64,000 bases of DNA from Actinernus sp. WN-2022 (lineage: Eukaryota; Cnidaria; Anthozoa; Actiniaria; Actinernidae), in contig JAOWCC010001634.1 in assembly GCA_030867875.1 (NCBI GenBank), positions 53,044,021-53,108,020 of the forward strand, given 5' to 3'. Shown here piece after piece: positions 1 to 11,164 of this stretch. A program made the position numbers and the translations under genes. The first letter of the stretch is position 1. Each line of letters opens with the position of its first letter. The notes below the pieces were generated by a model, which was not told the origin of the DNA, made no database searches, and worked only from the letters and a program-made list of their open reading frames with translations.

Positions 1-1077
1 CAGACTCGATCCTAGGACCCTTGTTATTTCTACTTTATATCAATGATTTATCAAATTGCCTTAATTTTACTACCCCATGTATATAAATTATGCAGATGAT
101 ACCCAGATTTTTGCATCTGCCCATGAAATGGACAAACTTACATCGAATATTAATTCTGACTTGGATAACATATGTGACTGGCTTGTAGTGAATAAGCTCC
201 AGTATCACCCCTCCAAAACCAAACTAATGATAATTGGATCGACCTATAACTTAAATAATAAAACCAAAAGCCAGCCAAACAATATCTCCATAGACAATAA
301 CAAGGTATCGCGAGTACACTCACATACCTGCCTAGGGATTGAAATCGATGAAAAATTTAGTTTTGAAAATCAAATAAATAAGATATGTAAAAAGGCAAGT
401 GCTGGTATAGGCCATAAAGCGTATTAAGCCATTTGTCCCCACCGATTCACTCGAAGTAATTTACAAATCACTTGTACAACCTTACTTCGACTATTGTTGC
501 CCACTATGGGATACTTGCGGCAAGACTCTAAAAGACAAATTGCAAAGAGTTCAATCTCGAGCCGCTAGGGTAATTACAGGCACGAATTACGACACAAGAT
601 CCGTTGATATACTTGCTAAATTAGAATGGAAAACCCTCCAAGCCAGACGTAATCAAATGAAATCTATTTTAATCTATAAAATCTTAAATGAACAATCCGC
701 ACCATATTTGAGAAACTCTTTTATTTAAACAAGTGACTGCGATAAACGCTATCAGCTAAGAAACTCTGAAACTGATCTAGCACTTCCAAGACCGTGTATA
801 AATTTCCTCAAGCGAAGCTTCAAATACAGTGGTGCTATGCTATGGAATAACCTGCCAGATGAGGCTAAAAGAGCCAAATCTTTACGGCAATTCAAGAGGA
901 GTCTCTGTTCCTGTTACTGAGTTATGCTGATAGCAGATTTTTACTGATTTTTATCAATATATTTTATCAATATGTTTTTAATCTGTACATATATTTATTG
1001 TTACGCCCCACGTGGAAACCAGCTTACTGTTGTAGTGGCTAGCGTACGGAAATAAAGTTATATGTATGTATGTATGT
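1..1077 (+). mobile_element. LINE remnant, 3' half of reverse transcriptase ORF plus 3' tail
   Basis: The window opens inside a reverse transcriptase: the first bases read [14 protein letters not shown]. After a frameshift near 70-77 the catalytic box Y-A-D-D-T-Q-I-F follows. The frame shifts again near 425, where the thumb region reads Y-K-S-L-V-Q-P-Y-F-D-Y-C-C-P-L-W, and there is a stop at 726. The C-terminal part (W-N-N-L-P-D-E) is still readable to about 920. The element ends in AATAAAG followed by a TATG microsatellite tail (about 1061-1077), a 3' end typical of CR1/L2-like LINEs. The ADD motif survives but the frame is broken at least twice, so this is a dead copy. The 5' part lies outside the window. 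Confidence 0.88.
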
Positions 1078-1744
1078 CAAATGAGTATGTCGAATGATTT
1101 TCTAAAAAACTTGAAACACCACCTACATTGTATGCACGTATAAACACTGAAATGGGTTGTAAGTGCATTTTTGGGTTTGGAAAAGCGTAGTGCTGGCCGT
1201 TGCCACTGTGTAGAGGTGGCCGTTGCGGGGAGGTTTCAATAACAGTAAATGTATGGATCAGTAACCAGGACAACATTTTGTGGCCGTTGCGGGGAGGTGG
1301 CCATTAGTGGAGGTTCGACTGTTATAGTTACATTTCAGCATTTGTGGTCCAGACTGTTGTAACTTCAGTTCTACATGTATATAGACTCTTCAAACATTTC
1401 ATTTTGTTATAATTATCAGTCTTAATCTGACATTGCCCATGCCATCCCCATGCCATACATTACAATTTTGTAGTAAATCCAGACTTTAACCCAGCCTCAG
1501 AAATCAATACTCCTGCAGACTGTGAGATTGTATCTCATGTTGCAGAATATTATAGCCTGTATAGAAAGTCTCAACTTTACCACATGTTTTGTGGTTTTTG
1601 TACTCAGCTTAGGGCATTTAAACAGTCTTCTAACATGTTGTGGTTTAATTAGTATAATAGTGTGTATCTGGGCCTCCTGCATATTGTGTCTGTTGTCAGT
1701 ATTTGGGAGAAGGAAACTTTTTTCCTCCAGGTTTACTTTATTCA
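1078..1744. other. Intergenic stretch, no recognisable gene
   Basis: Only short chance reading frames are present. Near 1186-1310 the motif GTGGCCGTTGCGGGGAGG occurs twice in near-identical form, suggesting a decayed repeat. I see no splice-bounded exon, RNA gene or terminal inverted repeat here. Confidence 0.5.
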
Positions 1745-3230
1745 AACGTTCAGGGCAATCCGTTCGAGTTTTAAATCAGACCGTTTGAATGCTAATACAT
1801 CAAGCCATTCGAACGCCTGCAGGAAATCGTTCAAAAATTGGAGATGGAATCAAGCAGGAAGGTTGTTATTATTCAAAATAAATTTAAATGCAACTTTTGC
1901 AGAATAAATGAAGCACAACAGAGGGACTTTATCATACTTCGCCTCTCGTGATACGGCTGAACCAAATTTTATCTTTGTCTTTGCATTTATTTTTAAACAG
2001 CTTAACTTTTTAAATGAAAGAGAAAAAAACAAAATACTGTACTTTAATGAAACACATCATATGCAGATAGCAGGACGGACACTCAGTTTTATATAACTAT
2101 GTCTATGAGTCCATACCAACAGAAAAATTCATTGAACGTCCTGCCCTAAACGTTCATACAATTCAACATAAGCATGTATACACGCCTACCGAATGGGTGG
2201 TCTTCACAAAAGCTCTAATTCTAAAGACTTCGATTGAGCATTCGATGGCTCTGCTAAAATGCATTTGAATGACCAACTAAACGGGCAATGAATTGATGAA
2301 GTCGAAACTGCAAAAGTTTGATGTGGTTCGTGCGACTCACGCTAATTAACAGTCAGACAACAAATTTAAAACTGAATATCTAAAACTATGGACTCAAACC
2401 ATTTTTCGCACCAGGAGGAAACTGTTCAGATACGCAAATGAAGTAAAATCTTTCAAAACGTTTGATTCTGTAAGCATCTCGATTTCTAAAAGAAAATTTT
2501 ATCTGTAGAGAATATGCGATCTCAAAGCAAAACGAACACTACGGAGTCATTGATTATTCGAATCAGTTCGCGGAAAATGTCACACTTCTGTTGTCTCAAA
2601 GCAAAACAAACACTGCGGAGTCATTGATTATTCAAATCAGTTCGTGGAAAATGTCACACTTCTGTGTCGCGGAATTCAAGACTCGGACCTCGTTACCTTT
2701 TATTTAATGCATACACATTAAATAAAAAGAACTCCAGAATGTTCTGTTTAGTAGACATTACCATTTGCCAGAAAAGTTGAAAAGCTTTCTGGTGATTTAA
2801 ACTACAATGCAATAAAATCACACTTCCCGTGAAGTTCGTGGCACTCTTGATGAGGTTGTGTGAAAAACCAGACAACAGTCTCCACGGCTCATCTCCAAAA
2901 AGCTGGCTTCTTCAATTGAAGACATACACAATTACTTCAACAAAAATTCTGAAGGATTGACAGATCTGAGTTGGAACTATACAGAAGCTAAAGTTTATGA
3001 GATGAACTAAAATACACCAAACCAGCGCTGGGACGGTGTTTCGTAACGCAATCCTGTATTTTGGTGAAAAAATGCATAAATGTCAATATTAAGATTACCG
3101 TTAGAACGTTTTTATTTTTTAGTCCGTGAAAGCTCCAGAGGCTTTGATTGAGTAACGGATTGTGGAGTGCATCGTTCGAACAGATTGCTTGAAAAGTTCG
3201 CTGGAATTCCATTGCTCGTTACTGAGATGT
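1745..3230 (+). mobile_element. Diverged copy of the element-C repeat family (GTTCGAACG-rich)
   Basis: From about 2395 to 3200 this matches, with small gaps, the interior of element C at about 18150-18790: a shared stretch beginning ATTTTTCGCACCAGG, the block GGAGTCATTGATTATTC, and the block AAATAAAAAGAACTCCA. Flanking DNA (1745-1830, 2130-2290, 3160-3200) carries scattered GTTCGAACG-like motifs as in C. The block around GGAGTCATTGATTATTC is present twice in this copy (about 2520 and 2610), an internal duplication of about 90 bp. The terminal inverted repeats of C were not found, so the edges are approximate. It is non-coding as it stands; the homologous frame in C is protein-like (see the C entry). 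Confidence 0.62.
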
Positions 3231-3777
3231 ATTATTCACTTACATGTATTACTCACGGAAAGTTTGGTTATTAGATGTACATTTAAGGCGGATGGTCGTA
3301 AAACATGGACGGGGACGTGACCTTAGAAACACAGTATTTTTGATCGCTAAAATAAAAAGCTAGTAATTATATGTGTATTCAATCCATTATTTTATCAGCA
3401 GCTGGTCATGTAAAGGAACAGTGCCACGGTAATGCGCACGCGTAACACGTGATTGTTAATTACGAGAAAGACAATGGAAAATCACGCTGTTAATGTCACG
3501 TCACGTCAAAACTCAAACGACCTTTGGAATTTTCGCTAGCACGAAATCTAGAGTTAATAGTTTTGTAATTTGCATCAGTTGAGAAGTTCAGGACTTAGAA
3601 TCGTATAAACTTCCCACTGGACCATGAGATAGTGCTTTGAAGATCTACATGTATGGTATTGGGGATAATAGTTTAGGAATCGACTCGGCAATGCCGACTC
3701 AAAACAAACAACAACTTCTGTGTGAATTGTTAATATTCCATTCTACTGCAGTTTCGTGAAGTGAAAGCGAAACTACG

Positions 3778-5200
3778 GGGAAACTCATGTATAAGAGATT
3801 GATTAACTACCTTGAAAAGAACCATATTTTGTATGATTATCAATTTGGCTTTCGTTCCAATTATTCAACTACCCAAGCAGTCTTATTAATTACTGATAAG
3901 ATACAACAAGCTATTGAAGCTGGCCAATACTCTTGTGGCATTTTTCTTGAGCTTTTGACACTGTTAATCACCAAATCTTACTTAGAAAATTAGATCATTA
4001 TGGAATACGTGGTGTTGCAAAGGAATGGTTCCACTCATATCTTGATAACAAAACAATTTGTTACAATTGGCAATGCCACTTCAGAGCTGCACAATATTTC
4101 CTGTGGTGTCCCACAGCGATCAGTGTTAGGCCCTATACTTTTCCTGTTATATATCAATGATTTTGGAAATTCATCTAATATTCTGGATTTACATCTCTTT
4201 GCTGTCATGACTCAAATATATTTCTGGCACATAAGAATCCTCAAACTCTTGAATGCATTCTAAATGAACAATTAAAAAACATGACTAACTGGTTGAATGC
4301 CAATAAACTTTCTCTAAACATTGATCAAACTAACTACATGTATATAATCTTTCATCCTCCACAAAAGCGAATGTCCTATTCTATTTCAGTATGCATAAAC
4401 TCTATATAGTTTCATTAAACCAGAGCATTTCATTCGGTACTTAGGAATTCTATTAGATAGACATCTTAATTGGAAAGACCACATAATAATTATCTCATAA
4501 TTCGAAAAAAATTGCTAGAGGCATTCATTTTGCTATTCTATCAAAATTAAGACAGTTTACTAATATACACATCTTAACTCAACTGTACTATTCTTTGATT
4601 TACCCTTTCTTGACATATGGTTTATTAATATGGGGTAATACATATCCAACTAATATCAATCCACTGGTTGTATCGTACAGAAGAAAGCTATTCACATAAT
4701 TACTTTTTCTAAATTTGATGCTCATACATGTACATGTACCAGTCCTATATTTTTTAAACTTAGAATTCTCAAATTCTGTGATATTATAATCCTCCACAAT
4801 GCTTTATTTATGTACCAATTCATCTCAAATAGGTTGCCCTCCTTATTCGATAGCTTCTTCACTCCTGTTTCTAGTATACATTCATATCATACAAGACTTG
4901 CTTCCAAATCATCTTTTGGACTTCCAACAATCAGAACAAACTATGACAAATTTAACATAAGATATATTGGTCCTAAAGTGTGGAATAGCATTGACGAGCT
5001 CACAAAACACTTCAATAAATCTGGCTTTAAAAGGAAGCTTCAAAATGATATCATAGATTCCTATAATAAAATCACCTGAATACCATCTGTCCTCCTTTCT
5101 ATTTATTCAACATGTATTTTCTATTTATTTTGTATATAATCTGCAGCACTGTTTTGTTAGGTTTAGTTTCAATGTTAAGTATCTTATATAATAATACGCT
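3778..5200 (+). mobile_element. LINE remnant inside element J (CR1/L2-like RT)
   Basis: The RT palm is readable as Y-K-R-L-I-N-Y-L-E-K-N and Y-Q-F-G-F-R-S, with [11 protein letters not shown] in another frame. The catalytic region reads L-F-A-V-M-T-Q where active relatives have F-A-D-D-T-Q, so the aspartate pair is lost. A C-terminal frame (4810-5079) matches the end of the LINE at 14.0-15.2 kb (R-T-N-Y-D-K-F-N-I-R-Y-I-G-P-K-V-W-N). Several frameshifts and stops lie between 4264 and 4800. The copy is 5'-truncated within RT and ends near a TG microsatellite at about 5202-5217. Confidence 0.85.
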
Positions 5201-5217
5201 AAGTGTGTGTGTGTGTA

Positions 5218-6215
5218 ACGCTCTTTCCCAGGGTCCCTCGATCGATTTCCTAATATGGAGGACGCGCACACGCTCGCATCCGAAAATGGCGCCAAAAAGT
5301 GACGGCCACAGGTATCCCAACGAAGACGATGAATCATGCGAAAAGTTGCTTTCTCATTTTCTGTCTTGGTTGCATTTGAGGAAAGAATGTCAAAAAGAAA
5401 TGAGTTTTCTCAAGTTCTACACTTAGTTGGGGCGAGCGAGCCATCGAGCTTACGGGAATCTGTTTTAGGGACAAGCCATCGAGTTTATGGGAATGTTTTA
5501 CTTAGAGATCGCCAAGCGAAGCGGCCGAAGTCAAACGACCGAACGAGGTAACACCAGGTATTCAAACACAGTTAGAAATGTTGTCCGTGGAAAAGGCTGT
5601 TATTTTTTTTATCTTACAACTCTATGATGTGTCTAATAGTAAGATATTTTGTCCATGTCTGTTTTCTGTATCCAGTTTCCTGTGTTCTTAGATATAAGAT
5701 TTGTTTTCGTCACACGAATTCATGTCTCGAGCTGCCTGTGACCGTCAGTTTTGGCACTTTTTGACAATAATTGTGCTCATCGGTTTAAGAAATTAACTGA
5801 GATCCGTAAGATATTATTCCCTTTAAAAAAAATCAAAATACAACCTTGAAAATATCAACAATCGCATCTCGCTCACTCCGGATTGGGATACGCTAAAAAA
5901 TTGTGCTGGAGTCAGTCAGCCGGCTAGACTATGTTACTATAATAATTGATCATATTATTTTGTTGATTTCCTGTGAGTTCCCACGGGTCCCTGCTAGTGT
6001 TGTTGTTGTTGTAAACTAACGTTCTGACTTCATAGCTTTGAGGCTTTGTGATTTTAGGATGAGTTGTTGTACAACTATAAGAGCGCTTCCACTACAAAAT
6101 CGGGGAATAAAAGAGTTTGATTTTGCTAAATAGCGAGGCCTTGAACTGTACCGAGCGAAGGCTGTGTCGACACTTCAATAAATACACGCAAATCATAGTA
6201 CATTTAGCGACTTAC
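5218..6215. other. Interior of element J, no confident gene
   Basis: A CpG-richer patch at about 5256-5550 contains an AAAATGGCGCC motif and an open frame ending near a GAG|GTAACA splice-donor-like site. I cannot tie it to any protein family. The rest (5550-6215) has only short frames. It could be a decayed promoter and exon carried by J, or chance. Confidence 0.3.
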
Positions 6216-6335
6216 AAGCAGAGTAAATGTCTCCCCTACATTCTCACTGTCTCCAAGTTTCCTAGGCAGTTCATTGTCTCCCTCAAATGCTTTGGACGAA
6301 ACTACCAGGAGACGGAAGCTTTCTTCTGTAGCCAT
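6216..6335 (-). CDS. Candidate first coding exon (40 codons), unknown protein
   Basis: Read on the minus strand from ATG at 6335, 40 codons run to a strong splice donor (CTT|GTAAGT) with the exon ending at 6216 in phase 0. The peptide starts M-A-T-E-E-S-F-R-L-L-V-V-S-S-K and ends V-G-E-T-F-T-L-L. Read through the donor, the frame hits a stop after three codons, as expected for an intron. I do not recognise the family and saw no partner exon downstream on the minus strand. It lies inside element J, so it may be part of the transposon, a captured host exon, or a chance frame. Confidence 0.3.
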
Positions 6336-7429
6336 TAATTCCACCGCTCGACGAACCATCCAAGGGCACTTAATTCAGAGTCAAAAATACTTGCAAAAAT
6401 TAAAGAGACGAACGAAATACCATCTTAAATCCTAGGATATAAAACTAAATTACTATTCTAAATAGGTATAAGGTTAAATGAAACTTAGGCAAAGCCGATG
6501 GAAGAGGATTTCTTTCGCGTATCAAATCTCTCCCCATCTTTTGATATCTGGACAACCCAACCAAAATTCAAACATTCACACACGTGCACTAAGCATGGCA
6601 CTGTTCCTTTAAGTTAGAAAACACACAATCAAAATTGTTTTCCCTCACGAACCGACGTCATCTTGGAAAAGCCTCATTTCCACGCTCCTTTAGTGAGATT
6701 AAGGAGCCTTGGAAGGACCGGACCACCATAGAGCTTCATCAAGCGACATAATATGCTGCATACTCTGAAGGTATGAAGAAAATTACAAGATTTTTCAAAC
6801 TGCAAACTGTTATTTTATGAAAATCTGATAGCCCAGTTTAAAGGAAGTCATGAAGTGATCGCAAAAAAAGTCGGCGGTTTTCGGAGGCTAGTAAGGGGGT
6901 ATTTACACGAGGAGGGGGGAGGGGGGGTTGACCTTAGTGCTAGCACTATGCTCAAAGATAGCCCGGGTTTACAAGCAAAATGATTCAGGTAGCCTGAGTC
7001 AACTCAACATGGTGTGGCCGCCAAAATCATTCAAGCATAGAGGACACGAGTAGAGTTTTGATGGGTCATTGGTAGATTAACGTCAATTTTTTTTTTCTGT
7101 GGTGCCCTTTATTTCTGCTGTCTAATGTCCTATAGTGCTGGTATGTGACCTACTAATTGCTAGACAACTCCAGCAACTTGGAATGTAAAATTCGGCATGA
7201 AGTAACACGTGCAAAAATTTAACTAGTGCTAGGATGATCCTACTTCTCAGGTACCCGAGACAAAACTGACCCTTTACGTGTAAATAGAATGCAGAATACA
7301 ATGGCGGTAGAATGACACTACTACTACATGTAGGATGACCCCAGTATGAGGGTTACCCTCTTATCATGTAAACAACCCCTAAGTTTTGGTGAGTATCTTT
7401 TTTTTCCACCTGGGTTGCTTCCAAAGGTC
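6336..7429. other. Interior of element J, non-coding
   Basis: No protein-like frame. There is a G-run at about 6900-6927. The segment about 7175-7380 repeats the phrases AGGATGA and CTACATGTAGGATGA, suggesting a decayed repeat. Nothing else is recognisable before the right-hand inverted repeat of J begins at about 7430. Confidence 0.4.
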
Positions 7430-7683
7430 GTTTGAGTTTTGACGTGACGTGACATTAACAGCGTGATTTTCCATTGTCTTTCTCATAATTAACAATCACG
7501 TGTTACACGTGCGCATTACCGTGGCACTGTTCCTTTACATGACCAGCTGCTGATAAAATAATGGATTGAATACACATATAATTACTTGCTTTTTATTTTA
7601 GCGGTAAAAAATACTGTGTTTCTAAGGTGACGTCCCCACGTCCTGTCCCAGCGTCTCGTCCATGTTTTAGGACCAGCCATTAA

Positions 7684-8142
7684 TTTAAAGGCTGCCTTTA
7701 TCGTTAATGAGCAATGAGGATTGCAAAGTTCCACATCTTGCTGTACAATCGATTCGAAAATTCGATCCATCGTAATTTCGATTCAACATTTTGAATTGAA
7801 ATTTAGGTCGAAATTTTTCCATAATATTCGAAAGAGTGGAACGAAATTTTGAAGTTAAAGACAAAAGGCAAATCGAAACTGTTAAACTTCGAAGTGTTTC
7901 TTAGAAATTCGATGAATTTCAAAGAAATTTGCTTTCATAACTTTCTGTCAGTAGTGTATAGGAAGTATTTTTAATGCTAAAAGGAGGCTACTAAATAAGA
8001 TGAATAAATAGTGCTAAACCAAGCAAATTGCATGGCACCACCCAACACACACCACAACTTAGCTAACATGCATGTGCACAGATTCTGATGCCTATGAGCT
8101 TTAGTGAGGCTGATGGGGCTATATAAATGTATATATGGGAGA
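7684..8142. other. Non-coding, ATTCGAA-rich low-complexity stretch
   Basis: From about 7750 to 7930 the sequence is dominated by ATTCGAA/AAATTTCGA variants, giving many small inverted repeats. The segment 7930-8140 leads into the ribozyme motif. No gene seen. Confidence 0.5.
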
Positions 8143-8147
8143 CTATG

Positions 8148-8190
8148 CCATGCTGATGAGTCCTAACAAGGACGAAACAGCTGTACATGG
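8148..8190 (+). ncRNA. Hammerhead ribozyme (type I architecture)
   Basis: All invariant parts of a hammerhead ribozyme are in order. Stem I 5' strand is CCATG (8148-8152). The core CTGATGA spans 8153-8159. Stem II is GTCC/GGAC (8160-8163 with 8170-8173), closed by a TAACAA loop. GAAA is at 8174-8177. Stem III is made from CAGCTG-containing 8177-8184, and A8185 follows U8184, so cleavage would fall after GUA. The stem I 3' strand CATGG (8186-8190) pairs perfectly with CCATG. Stem III is almost self-complementary with no real loop, as in satellite- and retrozyme-type hammerheads that work best as dimers. Only one copy was found; the carrying element was not delimited. A chance match to all core positions plus two stems is unlikely. 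Confidence 0.85.
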
Positions 8191-8896
8191 TTGCCATGCC
8201 ACGGGTAATAAGATGTGAGCATGCGTGTTAGAGTTAGGTACATGTACATCGTAACATGTGTTGGCTTAAAGTGCTAGAGCATAATTTTTTTATTTAAGAC
8301 ATCTGATTTTTTTCTCTGCCTTTGAACAAGTGAGTCTAGATGCCTCTTGTTTCAAAACCTAGAAAGATCGATCGATCTTGATATAAAATGGCAAGACACT
8401 AGTATGTTCGAGGAACTGAAAATGAACATGTATAGGATCAAGTGAAGTTGAAATCAAACATTTCACACTGGAAAGGTATTCAGCAGTTCTTTTTGGCTGA
8501 GTGACTTTTGAAGCCTGGACAAAGCACTGCTGGACTCTGCTCAAGCCAACAATGCAGCAAGAAAGCATTTTACTGTAAGAAGATTTTGAGTTTCGCTTTC
8601 CAATAACAACAATAGAGGGAGGTCTGAAGATCAGTCCTTCCCTGGATGACATCACTTGGCTTCAGTCTTTTTCTCAATGTCCCTGATTTCCACAGGATGC
8701 CCAAATTACTGTTTTTCTGCAACTTTAACCATTGCAAACAAATAGTAAATCTGTTCAGATTGAACATTCTTTTATATTTTTCAACAGATAGCTATAGTTT
8801 TATTGACAATTAGATAGATAACCTGTATTTAAACATGATTAATGTAAAAGCTGAAAGCTTGTGGGGTTGTGTAAAAGAAATGTATATAAAATTAAA
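8191..8896. other. Non-coding stretch between the ribozyme and F copy 1
   Basis: It holds AT-rich DNA with ACATGT repeats (8240-8265) and two overlapping minus-strand frames (about 8359-8767). These have no recognisable motif and are interrupted relative to each other, so I did not call a gene. Confidence 0.4.
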
Positions 8897-10603
8897 CAAG
8901 AGCCCATCTTGGCTTTCACTCGGGCCACATGAGATTGAAGATGAAATACACTTTCATTTGAAATCCTCTTAGTATCAAGTCGTGCTTTAATTCGCCATTG
9001 AGAACGTCAAAAAAACAGACTGGTCTATTAATCGCTTTTATGGCATGACTATGATAACGCAGGATTCGAACAACAGAATACTGGCAATTCAAGTGTATAA
9101 ATGCAATACAATGACATATTCAGACTTTGAATTTGATTGAAAATAGATCAAAAACTCGGGGAAATGTCCGGCTAAAACTGTATGAATAAATGTGAAATGA
9201 AACATAAATTTCATAGCAAGAAAAAAAATTGTAATTCCTATAAATGAGAAAGCTCTTCTATTAAGCCGCTTCTCATATACACAGACTGTTTCACAAAAAA
9301 TAATTTGCGCTTATCGACACAAGAATTCAGTTGACCTTTCAAATAATTTATTCTGAGGTACGCATACTCTAAATCACAGATGTTAAATAAAGCGATAATT
9401 AGAAGGAAAAGTACATTAACAGACAAACTGAGAGGAAATTTATTCAAATCAAAAAGAGTTTACTTACAGTACTTACGTAACTGAACTTTCGTTTTGGATC
9501 TTTTGGTAGTGTTGTTGAGAGCACCCACCTTCGTGCACATATGCACTGAATCGGAATGAAAGTCGAAGCCTACCTCGAACTTAACTTTCAGCTAACCTAT
9601 TTCCTTTCATTCCACAATGAATAATAATCTCATAAAGTAAGCCCATAGCTTTCAATAAATTTGCCAGTGTCTGAATGAAACAGCTAGATCTTTTCCAATT
9701 TCTCTCACGAGTCACGGCAGAAGACAGTCTCAAGCTACAAAACTTGAATTTTGATCCTCTTCACAGTAACGTAATTTAACGTCTCAGATATTATATATAT
9801 GCCCTATTTCAGCTAGCGCTGTGCATTTCAAATACTTTTTCCTCTCTCGTTGCTGGCAGTTCATGCTTCTTGTTCGTGTAGTTGCCGCATTTCAGTTGGC
9901 ATACACTGAAAACATCTGCTTAACTAAGATTCGTAACAATCTTAGCGGATCATGTAAATATTCCGCTTGGCTCAATTGAGGGTTTCTGCCGTCAAAGTTC
10001 ATTTTTTGTTTCAGTTTTCCCCATATTAGCCGACATGTATAATGTCTCGAGCTCTCAATCCAGTAGAAAGACTCTGGTTATTCTGTCGTAGAACATGCCT
10101 TAGCTGTACAAGACCGCCCACGATGGAATAGATTTCCGACAATGACTCATTGAAAGTGATATCTCCTTGTCTCGCCAAGTCTGAGAGCTTTGAACTTTCT
10201 TATCTGAGCGCGCCTGACGAGATCTAACCTTTGATTATAATTCGATACCCGTTGATATCCAAACGTGTTTGGATATTGTATTTCGCTTACGTTTCTAAAT
10301 GTACATTGGATCTGTCCAAACAGTGCTGATCGAATGTATTACGGCTCCTGGTTGTTCATGTATTTTTATGGTCAACAAGAGCGCCAGTTGAAATATCCTG
10401 AGCCTGTTGGAAGGCCTTCGCCCTCGCGGGTCGACCATTTTGATTTACTGTATTCACTTATGTAAATACATTAACCTGGCGATTGTTGCTTGACCAGCAC
10501 AGTGCAATCTGATTGGTTTGAATTTGACCTTTAACGCATGCGCAGAATCCGTCTGACATGACTTGCATTTTAAGACTCGGCGCTGCCACAGGCAGCCCGA
10601 GTA
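8897..10603 (+). mobile_element. F family, copy 1: hairpin-ended repeat
   Basis: It starts with CAAGAGCCCATCTTGGCTTT, whose AGCCCA/TGGGCT halves form a small hairpin, and continues CACTCGGGCCACATGAG. It ends in a second hairpin made of CTCGGCGCTGCC and GGCAGCCCGAG (about 10575-10601), then TAA. Interior blocks at about 9837-10225 match F copy 2 at about 28740-29180. No open reading frame resembles a transposase. The edges are set by comparison with copy 2, where the insertion site in a LINE is exact. The superfamily is not assigned. Confidence 0.75.
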
Positions 10604-10879
10604 ATAAAAACACTATCAAATTGAGATGTATGTATATACATATATATACTATTTACAATATCAATATCAATAATGCTTATGGCCACGCGACGAACACCGT
10701 CCAAACAAAAGGCGGTGGAAGAAGCGACCTCGCTATCTTGTGTCCTAACGGCGCCCACCCCATGAAAAGCCCAACGCCTGCTCAAAGCGTTAATAATAAG
10801 TAATAAAACTTTTTTCACAAATCCACCCTTGGCCTCAACGCTATTGAGCCAACCCAGTATGCCGCCCTATCTACAGGGG
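10604..10879. other. Non-coding gap
   Basis: Contains a TATATACATATATATA tract (about 10630-10650) and no supported gene. The cluster of codons around 10680-10800 is GC-richer but shows no recognisable motif. Confidence 0.4.
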
Positions 10880-11160
10880 TTACACGGCGGAAGCACTCTA
10901 AGAATTACAATCACTTCAATGTGCGCACTGATGTCTTCAAGTACTCTTTTTTTCCCGCACTATTCCTGCCTGGAATAATCTCCCAGAACATGTAGTAAAT
11001 ACAAAAAGCCCCGAAAGCTTTAGTAAGCAAGTCCTATCTTTTCTGCAATAAGCTTATATTTAGTTGTTAATCGATTTACTGATTTATGTATTTATGTATT
11101 TATTAATTTATATTGGTTGTATGCAAATAGCTTTACCGATCAAATAAACAGATACAGAGA
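10880..11160 (+). mobile_element. LINE 3' end (last part of ORF2 and tail)
   Basis: Residues at the C-terminus of a LINE ORF2 are readable: N-H-F-N-V-R-T-D-V-F-K-Y-S-F-F-P, then after a one-base shift R-T-I-P-A-W-N-N-L-P-E-H-V-V, with a stop at about 11047-11049. It is followed by an AT-rich 3' UTR and an AGATACAG-type repeat tail (about 11145-11165). It is heavily 5'-truncated. Confidence 0.75.
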
Positions 11161-11164
11161 TACA

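Larger units (their letters stand above)
3287..7679. mobile_element. Element J: TTAA-flanked element with ~240-bp terminal inverted repeats
   Basis: The segment about 3287-3527 is the reverse complement of about 7430-7679, with small indels: TAAAACATGGAC and TCAAACGACCTTTGGAA mark the outer and inner ends of each arm. TTAA lies just outside both arms (3283-3286 and 7680-7683). This fits a TTAA target-site duplication, as in piggyBac and Kolobok superfamilies, though no transposase is visible. The interior holds a LINE (3778-5200), a candidate minus-strand exon (6216-6335) and otherwise unassigned sequence. One arm has an extra ~20-bp segment near its tip. It may be a non-autonomous element, or a pair of inverted copies that happen to bracket 4 kb. 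Confidence 0.72.

Noticed and set aside
8359..8767. Two overlapping minus-strand frames of 98 and 65 codons.
   Set aside because: No motif, no splice logic and no homologous copy in the window to support them.
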